Below, piece by piece: positions 1 through 6,408 of a DNA stretch of 14,907 bases. This DNA comes from Clostridia bacterium (GTDB lineage: Bacteria; Bacillota; Clostridia; Peptostreptococcales; Anaerovoracaceae), in contig JAKSSJ010000023.1 in the NCBI GenBank assembly GCA_024403215.1, positions 1 to 14,907 of the forward strand, given 5' to 3'. Position numbers and translations under genes: made by a program. How positions within the stretch are numbered: position 1 is the first letter of the stretch; each line of letters starts with the position of its first letter. Below the pieces are notes generated by a model, which had not been told where the DNA came from, made no database searches, and saw only the letters and a list, made by a program, of their open reading frames with translations.

Positions 1-75
1 CAAAGGCAGGGCGCATCCCAGTACTAAAATTAGTACTATGGTGAGTATTAAAATGTTCTTAAAATTAATTCTCAT
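1..75 (-). CDS. Probable lipoprotein, N-terminal fragment (runs off window)
   Basis: The reverse strand is open from an ATG at 75 to the window edge, giving 25 residues. They look like a lipoprotein signal peptide: a short basic n-region (MRINFK), about 13 aliphatic residues, then the lipobox-like V-L-G-C with Cys at residue 21. Leu at -2 of the lipobox is less usual than Ala/Ser. Such signals direct export and lipid anchoring at the outer face of the membrane. The mature protein lies outside the window, so its function cannot be named. No good Shine-Dalgarno is visible; only AGG two bases before the ATG. The best promoter on this strand would give an almost leaderless message, so the start is uncertain. 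It could also be an uncleaved membrane anchor, or chance. Confidence 0.5.
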   Translation of the reverse strand, partial: MRINFKNILILTIVLILVLGCALPL

Positions 76-84
76 AACCTATAT

Positions 85-113
85 ATTATAGAATATGATA
101 TAATAATTGTAAA
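85..113 (-). promoter_or_regulatory. Candidate sigma-A promoter for the divergent lipoprotein gene
   Basis: On the reverse strand TTTACA (113-108) and a perfect TATAAT (90-85) are separated by 17 bp. Transcription would start near 78, only a few bases before the ATG at 75. That implies a very short leader, or that another promoter is used. The element interleaves with the + strand promoter of rmuC. Confidence 0.45.
96..104 (+). promoter_or_regulatory. Extended -10 promoter for rmuC
   Basis: TGATATAAT matches the extended -10 consensus TGnTATAAT exactly. There is no clear -35 box 17 bp upstream, which is tolerated in extended -10 promoters. The predicted start near 111 leaves a short leader carrying the ribosome binding site at 116-121. 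Confidence 0.5.
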
Positions 114-115
114 GT

Positions 116-121
116 GGAGGG
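116..121 (+). promoter_or_regulatory. Ribosome binding site that sets the rmuC start
   Basis: GGAGGG lies 4 bases before ATG 126. An in-frame GTG at 114 overlaps this site and so cannot be served by it. The ATG at 126 is therefore preferred. Confidence 0.8.
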
Positions 122-125
122 AGAA

Positions 126-1160
126 ATGGAAAATATTCTTTTATACCTTATTGCAGCATTATGCCTAGTGCTCTTGGTAGTAGTAGTCTTTTTAATTTCT
201 GCAGTATCAAATCTTAAAAAAGAGGTTTGGGAGAACGCACAGCAATCTCAGGCTGGAACTCAAAACCTTCAGAGCAATCTTCAAAACAGCATTATTCAAT
301 CTGTAAACCAAACTGTAAATCAAGGTTATGCTCAGATGAATCAAGCTTTTGACGTTAAGCTTTCCAATTCTTTTAATTCAATAAACAGAGGTCTTGGAGA
401 ACTGCAAAAGGGCATCGGAGAAATGCAGGGCATGGCAAACGGAGTTGAAGATCTTAAAAAGGTTCTTTCTAATGTAAAGACAAGAGGTATACTTGGAGAA
501 ATTCAGCTTGGAAATATCCTAGAACTAATCCTTGCTCCTGCCCAATATGAAACAAACGTAGAGACTGTTCCTGGTACAGGGAAAAGAGTAGAGTTTGCTG
601 TTAAGCTTCCTGGAAATGAAGGCTCGCCAGTTTATCTTCCTATAGACTCAAAGTTCCCAGGAGATGCTTATGCTCATCTTGTAGATGCTGCAAAGATGGG
701 GGATGAAGAGGCAGTTATCGCAGCAGAAAAAGTGCTAGTAAGGCAGTTTAAAGATGAAGCAGATGACATTCACACAAAGTATGTTAAGGCTCCATATACA
801 ACCGATTTTGCAATCATGTTCCTTCCTGTTGAAGGCCTGTATGTTCAGGCGGTAGAGCTTGGCATGATAGAAGAGCTTCAAAAGGAATATAACGTAATAA
901 TTGCTGGGCCGTCTACGCTATCTGCATTGCTTAATGCACTTGGCATGGGATTTAAAACTCTTGCAATACAAAATAATGCTGATAGAGTTTGGGAAGTTCT
1001 TTCCGATGTTAAATCAGAATTCGATACTTTTGAAGGGGTTTTAACTGATCTTCAAAAGGATTTAAACAAGGCAAGCGCAAATCTTGAAAAGCTTGTTGGG
1101 ACAAGAACAAGAGCAATGCAAAGAAAATTGTCAAAGGTTCAATCGCTTGAAGATAAATGA
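126..1160 (+). CDS. rmuC: RmuC family protein (DNA recombination, nuclease-like fold)
   Basis: This 344-residue protein has one N-terminal membrane segment (about residues 4-27), a Gln/Asn-rich helical, probably coiled-coil region (30-115) and the RmuC domain (about 118-330). Family landmarks are GILGEIQLGNILE at 121-133 (normally RGxWGE; here Leu replaces Trp), LPIDSKFP at 171-178 and FLPVEGLY at 232-239. RmuC proteins are related to PD-(D/E)XK nucleases. In E. coli RmuC limits recombination at inverted repeats; a biochemical activity is poorly defined. The topology suggests the domain faces the cytoplasm, anchored to the membrane. The start is fixed by a strong ribosome binding site. It is the first gene of a tight unit and its stop overlaps the next start by 4 nt (ATGA), so the two are probably translationally coupled. 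Confidence 0.93.
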   Translation: MENILLYLIAALCLVLLVVVVFLISAVSNLKKEVWENAQQSQAGTQNLQSNLQNSIIQSVNQTVNQGYAQMNQAFDVKLSNSFNSINRGLGELQKGIGEMQGMANGVEDLKKVLSNVKTRGILGEIQLGNILELILAPAQYETNVETVPGTGKRVEFAVKLPGNEGSPVYLPIDSKFPGDAYAHLVDAAKMGDEEAVIAAEKVLVRQFKDEADDIHTKYVKAPYTTDFAIMFLPVEGLYVQAVELGMIEELQKEYNVIIAGPSTLSALLNALGMGFKTLAIQNNADRVWEVLSDVKSEFDTFEGVLTDLQKDLNKASANLEKLVGTRTRAMQRKLSKVQSLEDK

Positions 1161-1858
1161 GTTTATTTGCAATAGCTGATCTGCATCTTGCTACAGATCC
1201 AACAATTGAAGACAAGGCCATGGATATGTTTGGCGGTGTGTGGGTGGACCACCAAAAGAGCCTTACAGAAATATGGAATCGAATGGTATCAGAAGAAGAC
1301 ACTGTTCTTATTCCAGGAGATTTATCATGGGCATTAAAGCTTGAAGAGGTTCAAGCTGATTTTGATTATCTAAAAACTCTTCCTGGTAAAAAAATTATCA
1401 TGAAAGGAAATCATGATCTTTGGTGGTCATCAAAAAAGAAAATGCAAAATCTTTTCCCGGAGGTTTTCTTCCTTCAAAACAATTGCTATGAGGCAGACTC
1501 CTACGTTATTGCAGGAAGCAGGGGATGGATACTCCCAGGTGATTCAAACTTTAAGGAAGAAGATAAGCCTATTTATGCAAGGGAGCTTTTAAGATTAAGA
1601 GCGAGCCTTGAAGAAGCAAAAAGGGTTTTGAACGGAAGAAAGCTAATTGCGGCTACTCATTTTCCTCCAGTAATGGAAAATGGCGAACCAACGGAAATTA
1701 CAGATATGTTCAGTGAATATGGTGTAGAGATTGCACTTTACGGTCATCTTCACGGAGATGTAATATCGCAAAGAAAATTTGAAGGAAGGATAAACAGCAC
1801 AGAGTATAAGCTGGTTTCCTTAGACAGCCTTGGTGCTTGCCCACTTAAGATATTGTAA
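1157..1858 (+). CDS. Calcineurin-like metallophosphoesterase
   Basis: The 233-residue protein carries the complete metallophosphoesterase motif set: DLH (Asp8, His10), GDLSW (Asp55), GNHD (Asn85, His86), THFPP (His168) and GHLHG (His197, His199). These residues normally bind two metal ions and catalyse phosphoester hydrolysis. The protein is cytoplasmic, with no signal or membrane segment. The DLHLA start and the GDLSWAL and HDLWW motifs resemble the small predicted phosphohydrolases common in Clostridia, whose substrate is unknown. The ATG overlaps the rmuC stop by 4 nt with no strong independent ribosome binding site, consistent with translational coupling. A nucleotide- or nucleic-acid-related role is suggested only by the neighbour. 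The family is certain; the substrate is not known. Confidence 0.9.
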   Translation: MSLFAIADLHLATDPTIEDKAMDMFGGVWVDHQKSLTEIWNRMVSEEDTVLIPGDLSWALKLEEVQADFDYLKTLPGKKIIMKGNHDLWWSSKKKMQNLFPEVFFLQNNCYEADSYVIAGSRGWILPGDSNFKEEDKPIYARELLRLRASLEEAKRVLNGRKLIAATHFPPVMENGEPTEITDMFSEYGVEIALYGHLHGDVISQRKFEGRINSTEYKLVSLDSLGACPLKIL

Positions 1859-1865
1859 TATACAA

Positions 1866-3320
1866 ATGAATTGCCAGATTAAAATTAAAATTCCAAGTGA
1901 TATTGGCAGCGTGGTGTGTCCTAATAGATGGATATTAGTCAGCGGAGAAATTAAATCCGATGAGGAACTTCCAAAGGACACATTATTTGAATGCGGAATT
2001 TATGATCAAGATGGAAAGCTTTTAAGAAGAACATTTTCAAGTATAAAGAGTAATACAAATATTGACGTTTATAGAAAGGATTTTACTTGCTATCCAGAAG
2101 AGCTTGATCCTGGCAGAGAAAAGCTTCTTAAGGAAGGCTTTGCCGAGCTTATCTATGAGGATCCAAAGGATAAAGAAGGCTCAATTCATAAGGCAAGTAT
2201 TAAAGCTTGGTATAGCGATAACTCCTTTAGAACAATAATTGGAGGTCCAACAGACACGGCTCATGGAGCTATCTTTAATGATGGGCTAAAGCTCGTATCT
2301 GATGATGGAGAGGCTTTATCATCACTTCCACTGGGCAGCTATAAGATAGTTGTTAGTCTTAAGTCGAATGATGGCAAGCTGCTCGCTGAAGATTCAAAAG
2401 ATATAAAGATAGGCATAAAAAATGATGCTGTCATTTGCAGATTCAATCCTATTGAGCATAGACGTGCAATAGAAGCATGGGCAGAGAAGATGGGCTTTGG
2501 CATGGTAAATGATCCTGTGGCAGGTTATCAGGATCCATATATTAAGGCAAAGGATGGCAGCATGCTTTGGCTTTATCATATGGGGCTTTTAACGATGTAT
2601 AGGGCAAATGATATCTGCCTTTATACGGATGGAAAGGTCCATATGTTTGTTTACATGATGGATGAAACAAGCACTTCATATAGAACTGAGCTTGCATTTT
2701 TAGAATCAAGAAATGAAGTTGGGAATCCAGATAGATTTAAGGCTTGGCGCTATGATATTGGAGAAGCAATAGTAGGAGAGGGCACAGAGTTTGAGAGGCA
2801 CGGCAAAATAGTTCCTTTTGACGAGAGCCTCCATATTTACAGAATTGATGCAGTGGATGATGCCAAGGAGAATAGCTATAACCTAAAAGGCATAGGAGTA
2901 AAGAAATCATTTTATGCTGAGATGCAAGGCTTTAGGCTGCCGGCGGGGGAAAAGATTGCAATAACTGGTGTTTTAAGACCATATCAGCTCGAGCCGAGTG
3001 ATTTTAAACTTAAGGATAATAATGAGTATGACATAGCAAATTACCCAGAAAAGCTGGTCTATACGTTTAGGTCTATAAAGCCCTTGGATGGGCAGAATCC
3101 ATCAGGGAGTATTAGCGAGCCTGGCGGGAGCGTTGAAAGAAAGCTTGGCATGCTTCGCTATAAGGATGGGCCTCTTGAGGGCTCGGTCTTTGAATTCTAT
3201 AACATCTTTGAGATTCCAAAGGATTACAGCGGGAAAAGCTTTGAAATCCAAATCGAAGCTTTCGATAAAAAAGGCTGCAAAACCCCTTGCAAGAATAGTA
3301 TAATAGCCGAGTTTTATTGA
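1866..3320 (+). CDS. Unrecognised 484-residue cytoplasmic protein
   Basis: I do not recognise a family. The product has no signal peptide or membrane segment. The N-terminal half (about 1-190) alternates short hydrophobic stretches with polar turns and reads as beta-rich; a segment such as LPLGSYKIVVSLKSNDGKL is reminiscent of an Ig-like or beta-sandwich edge. The central part (about 190-300) has aromatic- and Met-rich segments (MLWLYHMGLLTMY and VHMFVYMMDE), and the C-terminal part is again beta-like. An in-frame GTG at 1830 lies inside the previous gene. ATG 1866, 8 nt after the phosphoesterase stop, is the more natural start, although no good ribosome binding site precedes it. Codon use matches its neighbours. 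It is probably the last gene of the rmuC unit, because a promoter-like element follows at its stop codon. Confidence 0.8.
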   Translation: MNCQIKIKIPSDIGSVVCPNRWILVSGEIKSDEELPKDTLFECGIYDQDGKLLRRTFSSIKSNTNIDVYRKDFTCYPEELDPGREKLLKEGFAELIYEDPKDKEGSIHKASIKAWYSDNSFRTIIGGPTDTAHGAIFNDGLKLVSDDGEALSSLPLGSYKIVVSLKSNDGKLLAEDSKDIKIGIKNDAVICRFNPIEHRRAIEAWAEKMGFGMVNDPVAGYQDPYIKAKDGSMLWLYHMGLLTMYRANDICLYTDGKVHMFVYMMDETSTSYRTELAFLESRNEVGNPDRFKAWRYDIGEAIVGEGTEFERHGKIVPFDESLHIYRIDAVDDAKENSYNLKGIGVKKSFYAEMQGFRLPAGEKIAITGVLRPYQLEPSDFKLKDNNEYDIANYPEKLVYTFRSIKPLDGQNPSGSISEPGGSVERKLGMLRYKDGPLEGSVFEFYNIFEIPKDYSGKSFEIQIEAFDKKGCKTPCKNSIIAEFY

Positions 3321-3345
3321 AAGAATGCCTAAAATAGTGTAAAAT
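3317..3345 (+). promoter_or_regulatory. Candidate sigma-A promoter for the lipid kinase gene
   Basis: TTGAAA (3317-3322, overlapping the stop of the preceding gene) and TAAAAT (3340-3345) are separated by 17 bp, close to consensus. The predicted start near 3352 gives a leader of about 75 nt containing inverted repeats. Confidence 0.6.
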
Positions 3346-3374
3346 ATTAGAATGCACTTTGTACATATATATCT

Positions 3375-3393
3375 ATATATCTTGTAGATATAT
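3375..3393 (+). repeat. Inverted repeat in the lipid kinase leader
   Basis: ATATATCT (3375-3382) and AGATATAT (3386-3393) are perfectly complementary around a TGT loop. A second imperfect hairpin (3391-3397 with 3401-3407) overlaps it, so the two are mutually exclusive. No T-run follows, so this is not an intrinsic terminator. It may be a leader structure or an operator-like site. The region is very AT-rich, so chance is possible. Confidence 0.4.
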
Positions 3394-3425
3394 GTCCTAT
3401 GGATATGTTGAAAGGACTAAAGGTA

Positions 3426-4349
3426 ATGAATATGAAGCACATTTTCATTGTTAATCCAGCTGCTGGAGTTGGCGCAGCTAAAAAGGTGAATATGTCTGAG
3501 CTAATGCAAAAGCTTAAAGATGCTGGTGTTGATTATGAGATTCATAGAACCTTAAGTAAAGAAGAGGTTGCTAGCTGGATAAAGGAAAGAGCAAGCTCTG
3601 GCGAGGAGCTAAGATTTTATGCTGTAGGCGGCGATGGCACAATTTGCGATGTTGTAAATGCCATCATAGCTTTTCCTAATGCGCAGCTTGCAATTATGCC
3701 ATGCGGATCGGGAAATGATTTTGTGAAGAACTTTACTAACATAAAGAATTTCCTTGATATAGATGCTCAGCTTAATGGCAGCGTAGAAGTAATAGATGCT
3801 ATTAAGTACAACGATGAATATTGCCTTAACATGCTAAACATTGGCGCTGACTGCGACATAGTAGTAAGGTCTGGAGAGCTGAGACAAAAAGGTGTTTCAA
3901 GCGGAGCTGCATCCTATGCAATTGCCGCTATGCAAATTCTAACAAAGTGGCCAAAGTATAGATTTTCATATACTGTGGATGGAGTGGAGCATGAAGAGGA
4001 TTTAATGCTTGTTGCAGCAGGTAATGGAATGTTCTGCGGCGGAGGATTTAAATCTTGTCCAAAGGCAAGACTTCAAGATGGCCTTATTGATGTAGGATTT
4101 GTAAGACCATGCAAGGGAATAAAGTTTTTCTCACTTCTTCCTAAGTATCACAACGGAACTCATCTTGATTGCAAGCTTGCAGACGAGTTTTTGGTTTACA
4201 AACAGCTTAAAGAATTTGATCTAAAACCTCTTGATGATTGCGTTGTATCAGTAGATGGCGAGGTATCCAAATTTAAGCCGGCACACATCAGCATTGTTCC
4301 AAGTGCAATAAAGGTTGTAGTACCAAGAGGATCAGAAATTATTAAATAG
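3426..4349 (+). CDS. Diacylglycerol kinase / lipid kinase (DagK-YegS family)
   Basis: The 307-residue protein matches the bacterial diacylglycerol kinase catalytic family. It has NPAAGVG at 10-16, the nucleotide-binding GGDGT at 68-72, PCGSGNDF at 92-99 and a C-terminal sandwich with AAGNGMFCGGGF (197-208), LQDGLIDV (216-223) and SVDGE (275-279). Such enzymes phosphorylate diacylglycerol or related lipids with ATP at the inner membrane face. In Gram-positives DgkB recycles diacylglycerol from lipoteichoic acid synthesis. Which lipid is used here is not decidable. Possible starts are 3399, 3426 and 3432. ATG 3399 has no ribosome binding site. ATG 3426 has AAAGGA (3411-3416) 9 bases upstream and ATG 3432 has AAAGG (3419-3423). 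I chose 3426; 3432 is nearly as good. Confidence 0.92.
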   Translation: MNMKHIFIVNPAAGVGAAKKVNMSELMQKLKDAGVDYEIHRTLSKEEVASWIKERASSGEELRFYAVGGDGTICDVVNAIIAFPNAQLAIMPCGSGNDFVKNFTNIKNFLDIDAQLNGSVEVIDAIKYNDEYCLNMLNIGADCDIVVRSGELRQKGVSSGAASYAIAAMQILTKWPKYRFSYTVDGVEHEEDLMLVAAGNGMFCGGGFKSCPKARLQDGLIDVGFVRPCKGIKFFSLLPKYHNGTHLDCKLADEFLVYKQLKEFDLKPLDDCVVSVDGEVSKFKPAHISIVPSAIKVVVPRGSEIIK

Positions 4350-4367
4350 GGAAGACTAAGGCTTCCC
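4349..4367 (+). terminator. Weak hairpin after the lipid kinase gene
   Basis: GGGAAG (4349-4354) pairs with CTTCCC (4362-4367) around a 7-base loop, starting at the last base of the stop codon. It is not followed by a T-run, so it may be only a weak terminator or an RNA-processing structure before the tRNA. Confidence 0.3.
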
Positions 4368-4374
4368 ATTACAT

Positions 4375-4463
4375 GGAGAAGTATCGAAGTGGTCATAACG
4401 GGGCGGTCTCGAAAACCGTTGGGCGCTCGCGCCACGTGGGTTCGAATCCCACCTTCTCCGCCA
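4375..4463 (+). tRNA. tRNA-Ser (anticodon CGA)
   Basis: A complete class II tRNA folds by eye. The acceptor stem is GGAGAAG (4375-4381) with CTTCTCC (4453-4459). The anticodon stem is GCGGT/ACCGT with loop CTCGAAA, placing anticodon CGA at 4410-4412 (reads UCG). The long variable arm GGCG/CGCC (4422-4433) is typical of serine tRNAs. The T arm is GTGGG/CCCAC with loop TTCGAAT (4436-4452). The discriminator is G4460 and CCA is encoded at 4461-4463. It sits alone between two protein genes, 25 nt after the kinase stop, with no strong promoter of its own. It may be co-transcribed with the kinase gene and processed out. Confidence 0.97.
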
Positions 4464-4468
4464 AGCGT

Positions 4469-4498
4469 TCAGCCACTGCAAGCAATTGCGGTGGCTGA
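4469..4498 (+). repeat. 13-bp hairpin with GCAA tetraloop between tRNA-Ser and the next gene
   Basis: Bases 4469-4481 pair with 4486-4498 over 13 consecutive pairs with a single T-G wobble, closed by GCAA, a GNRA-type stable loop. It begins 5 nt after the tRNA CCA and ends 8 nt before the ribosome binding site of the next gene. There is no T-run on either side, so a classical intrinsic terminator is unlikely. It could be a weak terminator, a tRNA 3'-processing signal or a 5' stabiliser of the long downstream mRNA. Confidence 0.75.
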
Positions 4499-4506
4499 TT
4501 GAAAGT

Positions 4507-4512
4507 AGAGGA
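4507..4512 (+). promoter_or_regulatory. Ribosome binding site that sets the ThrC-like start
   Basis: AGAGGA lies 4 bases before ATG 4517. An in-frame TTG at 4499 sits at the base of the hairpin, upstream of this site, and can be excluded as the likely start. Confidence 0.7.
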
Positions 4513-4516
4513 AAAA

Positions 4517-5365
4517 ATGAATTACACAAGTACAAGAGGAATTGAAGAAGCTAGTGTTAAAGAAGCAATAGCAAATGGCATGGCAGCTGACATGGGCTTT
4601 TACATTAATGAAAAGGTTTCAGAGGTGCGCTTTACCGTTGAAATGCTTTTAATGCTAGATGCAAAAGATATTGTTGCAATACTTCTCAATGCTCTTCTTC
4701 CTGGCTTTGATAATATGAGGGATCATGTTGAAAAAGCTTATGCAGATAAATTTGATGATGAGAATCTTGCTGTTATCTTAGACTATGGCAAAGATTTTAT
4801 GCTCGAGCTTGGACATGGACCTAATGGAAGTTATAAAGACTTTGCAAATCTTATGCTAAAGGAATTTGGCGCAGATGAAAGCTTAGGTGCTGCAAATATT
4901 GTGGGACTTGCTGCTCTTACTACTTGCTATTTTCTTGGGTATAAGCAACTACTTGAAAAGCAAAGAATAGAAATGGATGATGCAATTGACGTTATTGTTC
5001 CATCAGCTGATTTTGGGCTTGTTCTTGCAGCATTTTATGCAAAGGTGCTTGGACTTCCAATTGGAAAAATAGTTTGCGCAGAAGAAAACGGCAATAATCT
5101 TGCTAATTTCTTTAAGAACGGAAAATGCAGCAAAGAAATATTCTCTGCAAACCTCGAAAGACTTTTATATCTTGCATCTGATGGTGACTATGCGCTTATC
5201 AAAACTTATGCATCTTCGCTTGATAAGGATGACAGCATTGCAGTTAATGATAAGATTATGGGAAGACTGAGAACTGTATTTGAAGTTATCCCTGGAAATG
5301 TTAGTAGTGCAAACGAAAATTACAAAAGTAAGAATAGATGTATTTTAGTTGCAGATAGCAAGTAA
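4517..5365 (+). CDS. Degenerate, internally shortened threonine synthase homologue
   Basis: The 282-residue protein is colinear with the long (about 490-residue) threonine synthases but much shorter. MNYTSTRG at 1-8 is the family N-terminus. HGPNGSYKD at 100-108 matches the HGPTxAFKD motif and retains the PLP lysine (Lys107). VPSADFG at 161-167 matches VPTGNFG, with AKVLGLPI following, and SANLERLLY at 210-218 is also a ThrC segment. The stretch between residues about 118 and 125, about 100 or more residues in normal ThrC including the SGDTG phosphate-binding loop, is gone. So is the C-terminal DPHTAV region. Synthesis of threonine from O-phosphohomoserine is therefore unlikely. The frame is intact, so this is a maintained paralogue rather than an obvious pseudogene; its role is unknown. 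It opens the long downstream gene run. Confidence 0.85.
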   Translation: MNYTSTRGIEEASVKEAIANGMAADMGFYINEKVSEVRFTVEMLLMLDAKDIVAILLNALLPGFDNMRDHVEKAYADKFDDENLAVILDYGKDFMLELGHGPNGSYKDFANLMLKEFGADESLGAANIVGLAALTTCYFLGYKQLLEKQRIEMDDAIDVIVPSADFGLVLAAFYAKVLGLPIGKIVCAEENGNNLANFFKNGKCSKEIFSANLERLLYLASDGDYALIKTYASSLDKDDSIAVNDKIMGRLRTVFEVIPGNVSSANENYKSKNRCILVADSK

Positions 5366-5369
5366 AGGA
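5364..5369 (+). promoter_or_regulatory. Ribosome binding site supporting a TTG start
   Basis: AAAGGA lies 7 bases before TTG 5377 and overlaps the preceding stop codon region. No in-frame ATG exists until residue 17, inside the Rossmann motif, so TTG is the likely start. Confidence 0.7.
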
Positions 5370-5376
5370 AGCTGCC

Positions 5377-6408
5377 TTGTGGGATTACTTAAAAACAACT
5401 AAAAAACCTATAGTCTTGTATGGTATGGGAAATGCAGCAAAGCACATACTGGACGAATTAAGAATTAGAAATATACCAGTGGCTGGCATCTTTGCTTCTG
5501 ATGGTTTTGTAAGGGGACATAGCTTTGAAGGTTTTCCTGTTAGCTCTTATTCTGAAGCAAAAGAAAGATTCGGAGATATGGTAGTTCTTCTTTGCTTTGG
5601 ATCCCACCTTGATGATGTTCTTTTAAACATACAAAGAATATCAAAGGAGCAAGAGCTTTATGCGCCAGATCTTCCTGTTGTTGGAGAAGGATTATTTACA
5701 AGCGCATATGCTAAAGAGCATGAAGAAGATTTAAACTGGCTAAGGAGCGTGCTGGCTGATGATAAGAGCAGAGAAGTTTTAGATAAACTCATAGAATATA
5801 GAATTACAGGAAAGATTGAATACCTATTTGATATAGTAAGCTCGGATGAAGAAAACTATAAACTCCTTAATCTTAATGATAACGAGAGTTATTTAGATCT
5901 TGGCGCCTACACAGGCGATACAGTAAAAGAGTTTTTAGAGCTCACCGGTGGATATAAAAGCATAGTTGCTGTAGAGCCAGAAGAAAGAAATTTTAGAAAG
6001 CTTAAAGAAAACACAGCTGCTTTAGAGAATATCACCTTAATTAATGCAGCAATATCAAGTCATGATGGAACACTCATGTTTACTCATGGGATCGGAAGAG
6101 GCGGAAGCATAGGAAAAGGTATAACAAGAGAAATTCCTTGCGTCTTTGTTGATAACATATTAAGTAGTTCTAATTTTGAAGTGTCGTATATCAAAATGGA
6201 CCTTGAGGGAGAAGAAATAGAAGCTTTAAAGGGCGCAGAAAAAACTATTGCTACTAAAAAGCCAAAGCTTCTTCTTGCGGCTTATCACAGAATTGATGAT
6301 TACTGGGAAATACCAAAGCTTATTTTAAGGTATAACCCTGATTACAAAATATATTTAAGAAAGTCAAAAGGTCTCCCGGCCTTTGAAGTAAATTATTACT
6401 GCGTTTAA
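5377..6408 (+). CDS. FkbM family SAM-dependent methyltransferase with N-terminal nucleotide-binding-like domain
   Basis: The 343-residue protein has two parts. The N-terminal domain (about 1-105) starts with IVLYGMGNAAKHIL (12-25), a Rossmann-like glycine motif often found before FkbM domains in Clostridia. The C-terminal domain (about 165-343) is an FkbM methyltransferase: SAM motif I YLDLGAYTGDT at 172-182, acidic VAVEPE at 197-202, and the family signature YIKMDLEGEEIEALKGAE at 271-288. FkbM enzymes are typically O-methyltransferases acting on sugars, polyketides or glycolipids; the substrate here is unknown. Translation probably begins at TTG, 11 nt after the ThrC-like gene. The stop overlaps the queH start by one base (TAATG). 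The surroundings hold no sugar or secondary-metabolite genes that would indicate a substrate. Confidence 0.87.
   Translation: MWDYLKTTKKPIVLYGMGNAAKHILDELRIRNIPVAGIFASDGFVRGHSFEGFPVSSYSEAKERFGDMVVLLCFGSHLDDVLLNIQRISKEQELYAPDLPVVGEGLFTSAYAKEHEEDLNWLRSVLADDKSREVLDKLIEYRITGKIEYLFDIVSSDEENYKLLNLNDNESYLDLGAYTGDTVKEFLELTGGYKSIVAVEPEERNFRKLKENTAALENITLINAAISSHDGTLMFTHGIGRGGSIGKGITREIPCVFVDNILSSSNFEVSYIKMDLEGEEIEALKGAEKTIATKKPKLLLAAYHRIDDYWEIPKLILRYNPDYKIYLRKSKGLPAFEVNYYCV

Noticed and set aside
2..91. A + strand gene ending at 91 upstream of rmuC
   Set aside because: One forward frame is open to a stop at 89-91, but its sequence shows no protein-like pattern, whereas the reverse frame reads as a clear export signal.
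114..125. Longer rmuC start at GTG 114
   Set aside because: The GTG sits beside the GGAGGG ribosome binding site, which serves ATG 126; nothing upstream could serve 114.
1830..1865. GTG start for the unrecognised protein inside the phosphoesterase gene
   Set aside because: It would give a 29-nt overlap and a 12-residue extension with no supporting ribosome binding site; ATG 1866 is more natural, though also without a strong site.
4469..4498. Intrinsic terminator for tRNA-Ser
   Set aside because: The stem is strong but no T-run follows on either strand, so it is recorded as a hairpin of unknown function instead.
4375..4516. Integration (att) site at the tRNA-Ser 3' end
   Set aside because: No integrase, no direct repeat of the tRNA 3' end and no change of composition were seen downstream.
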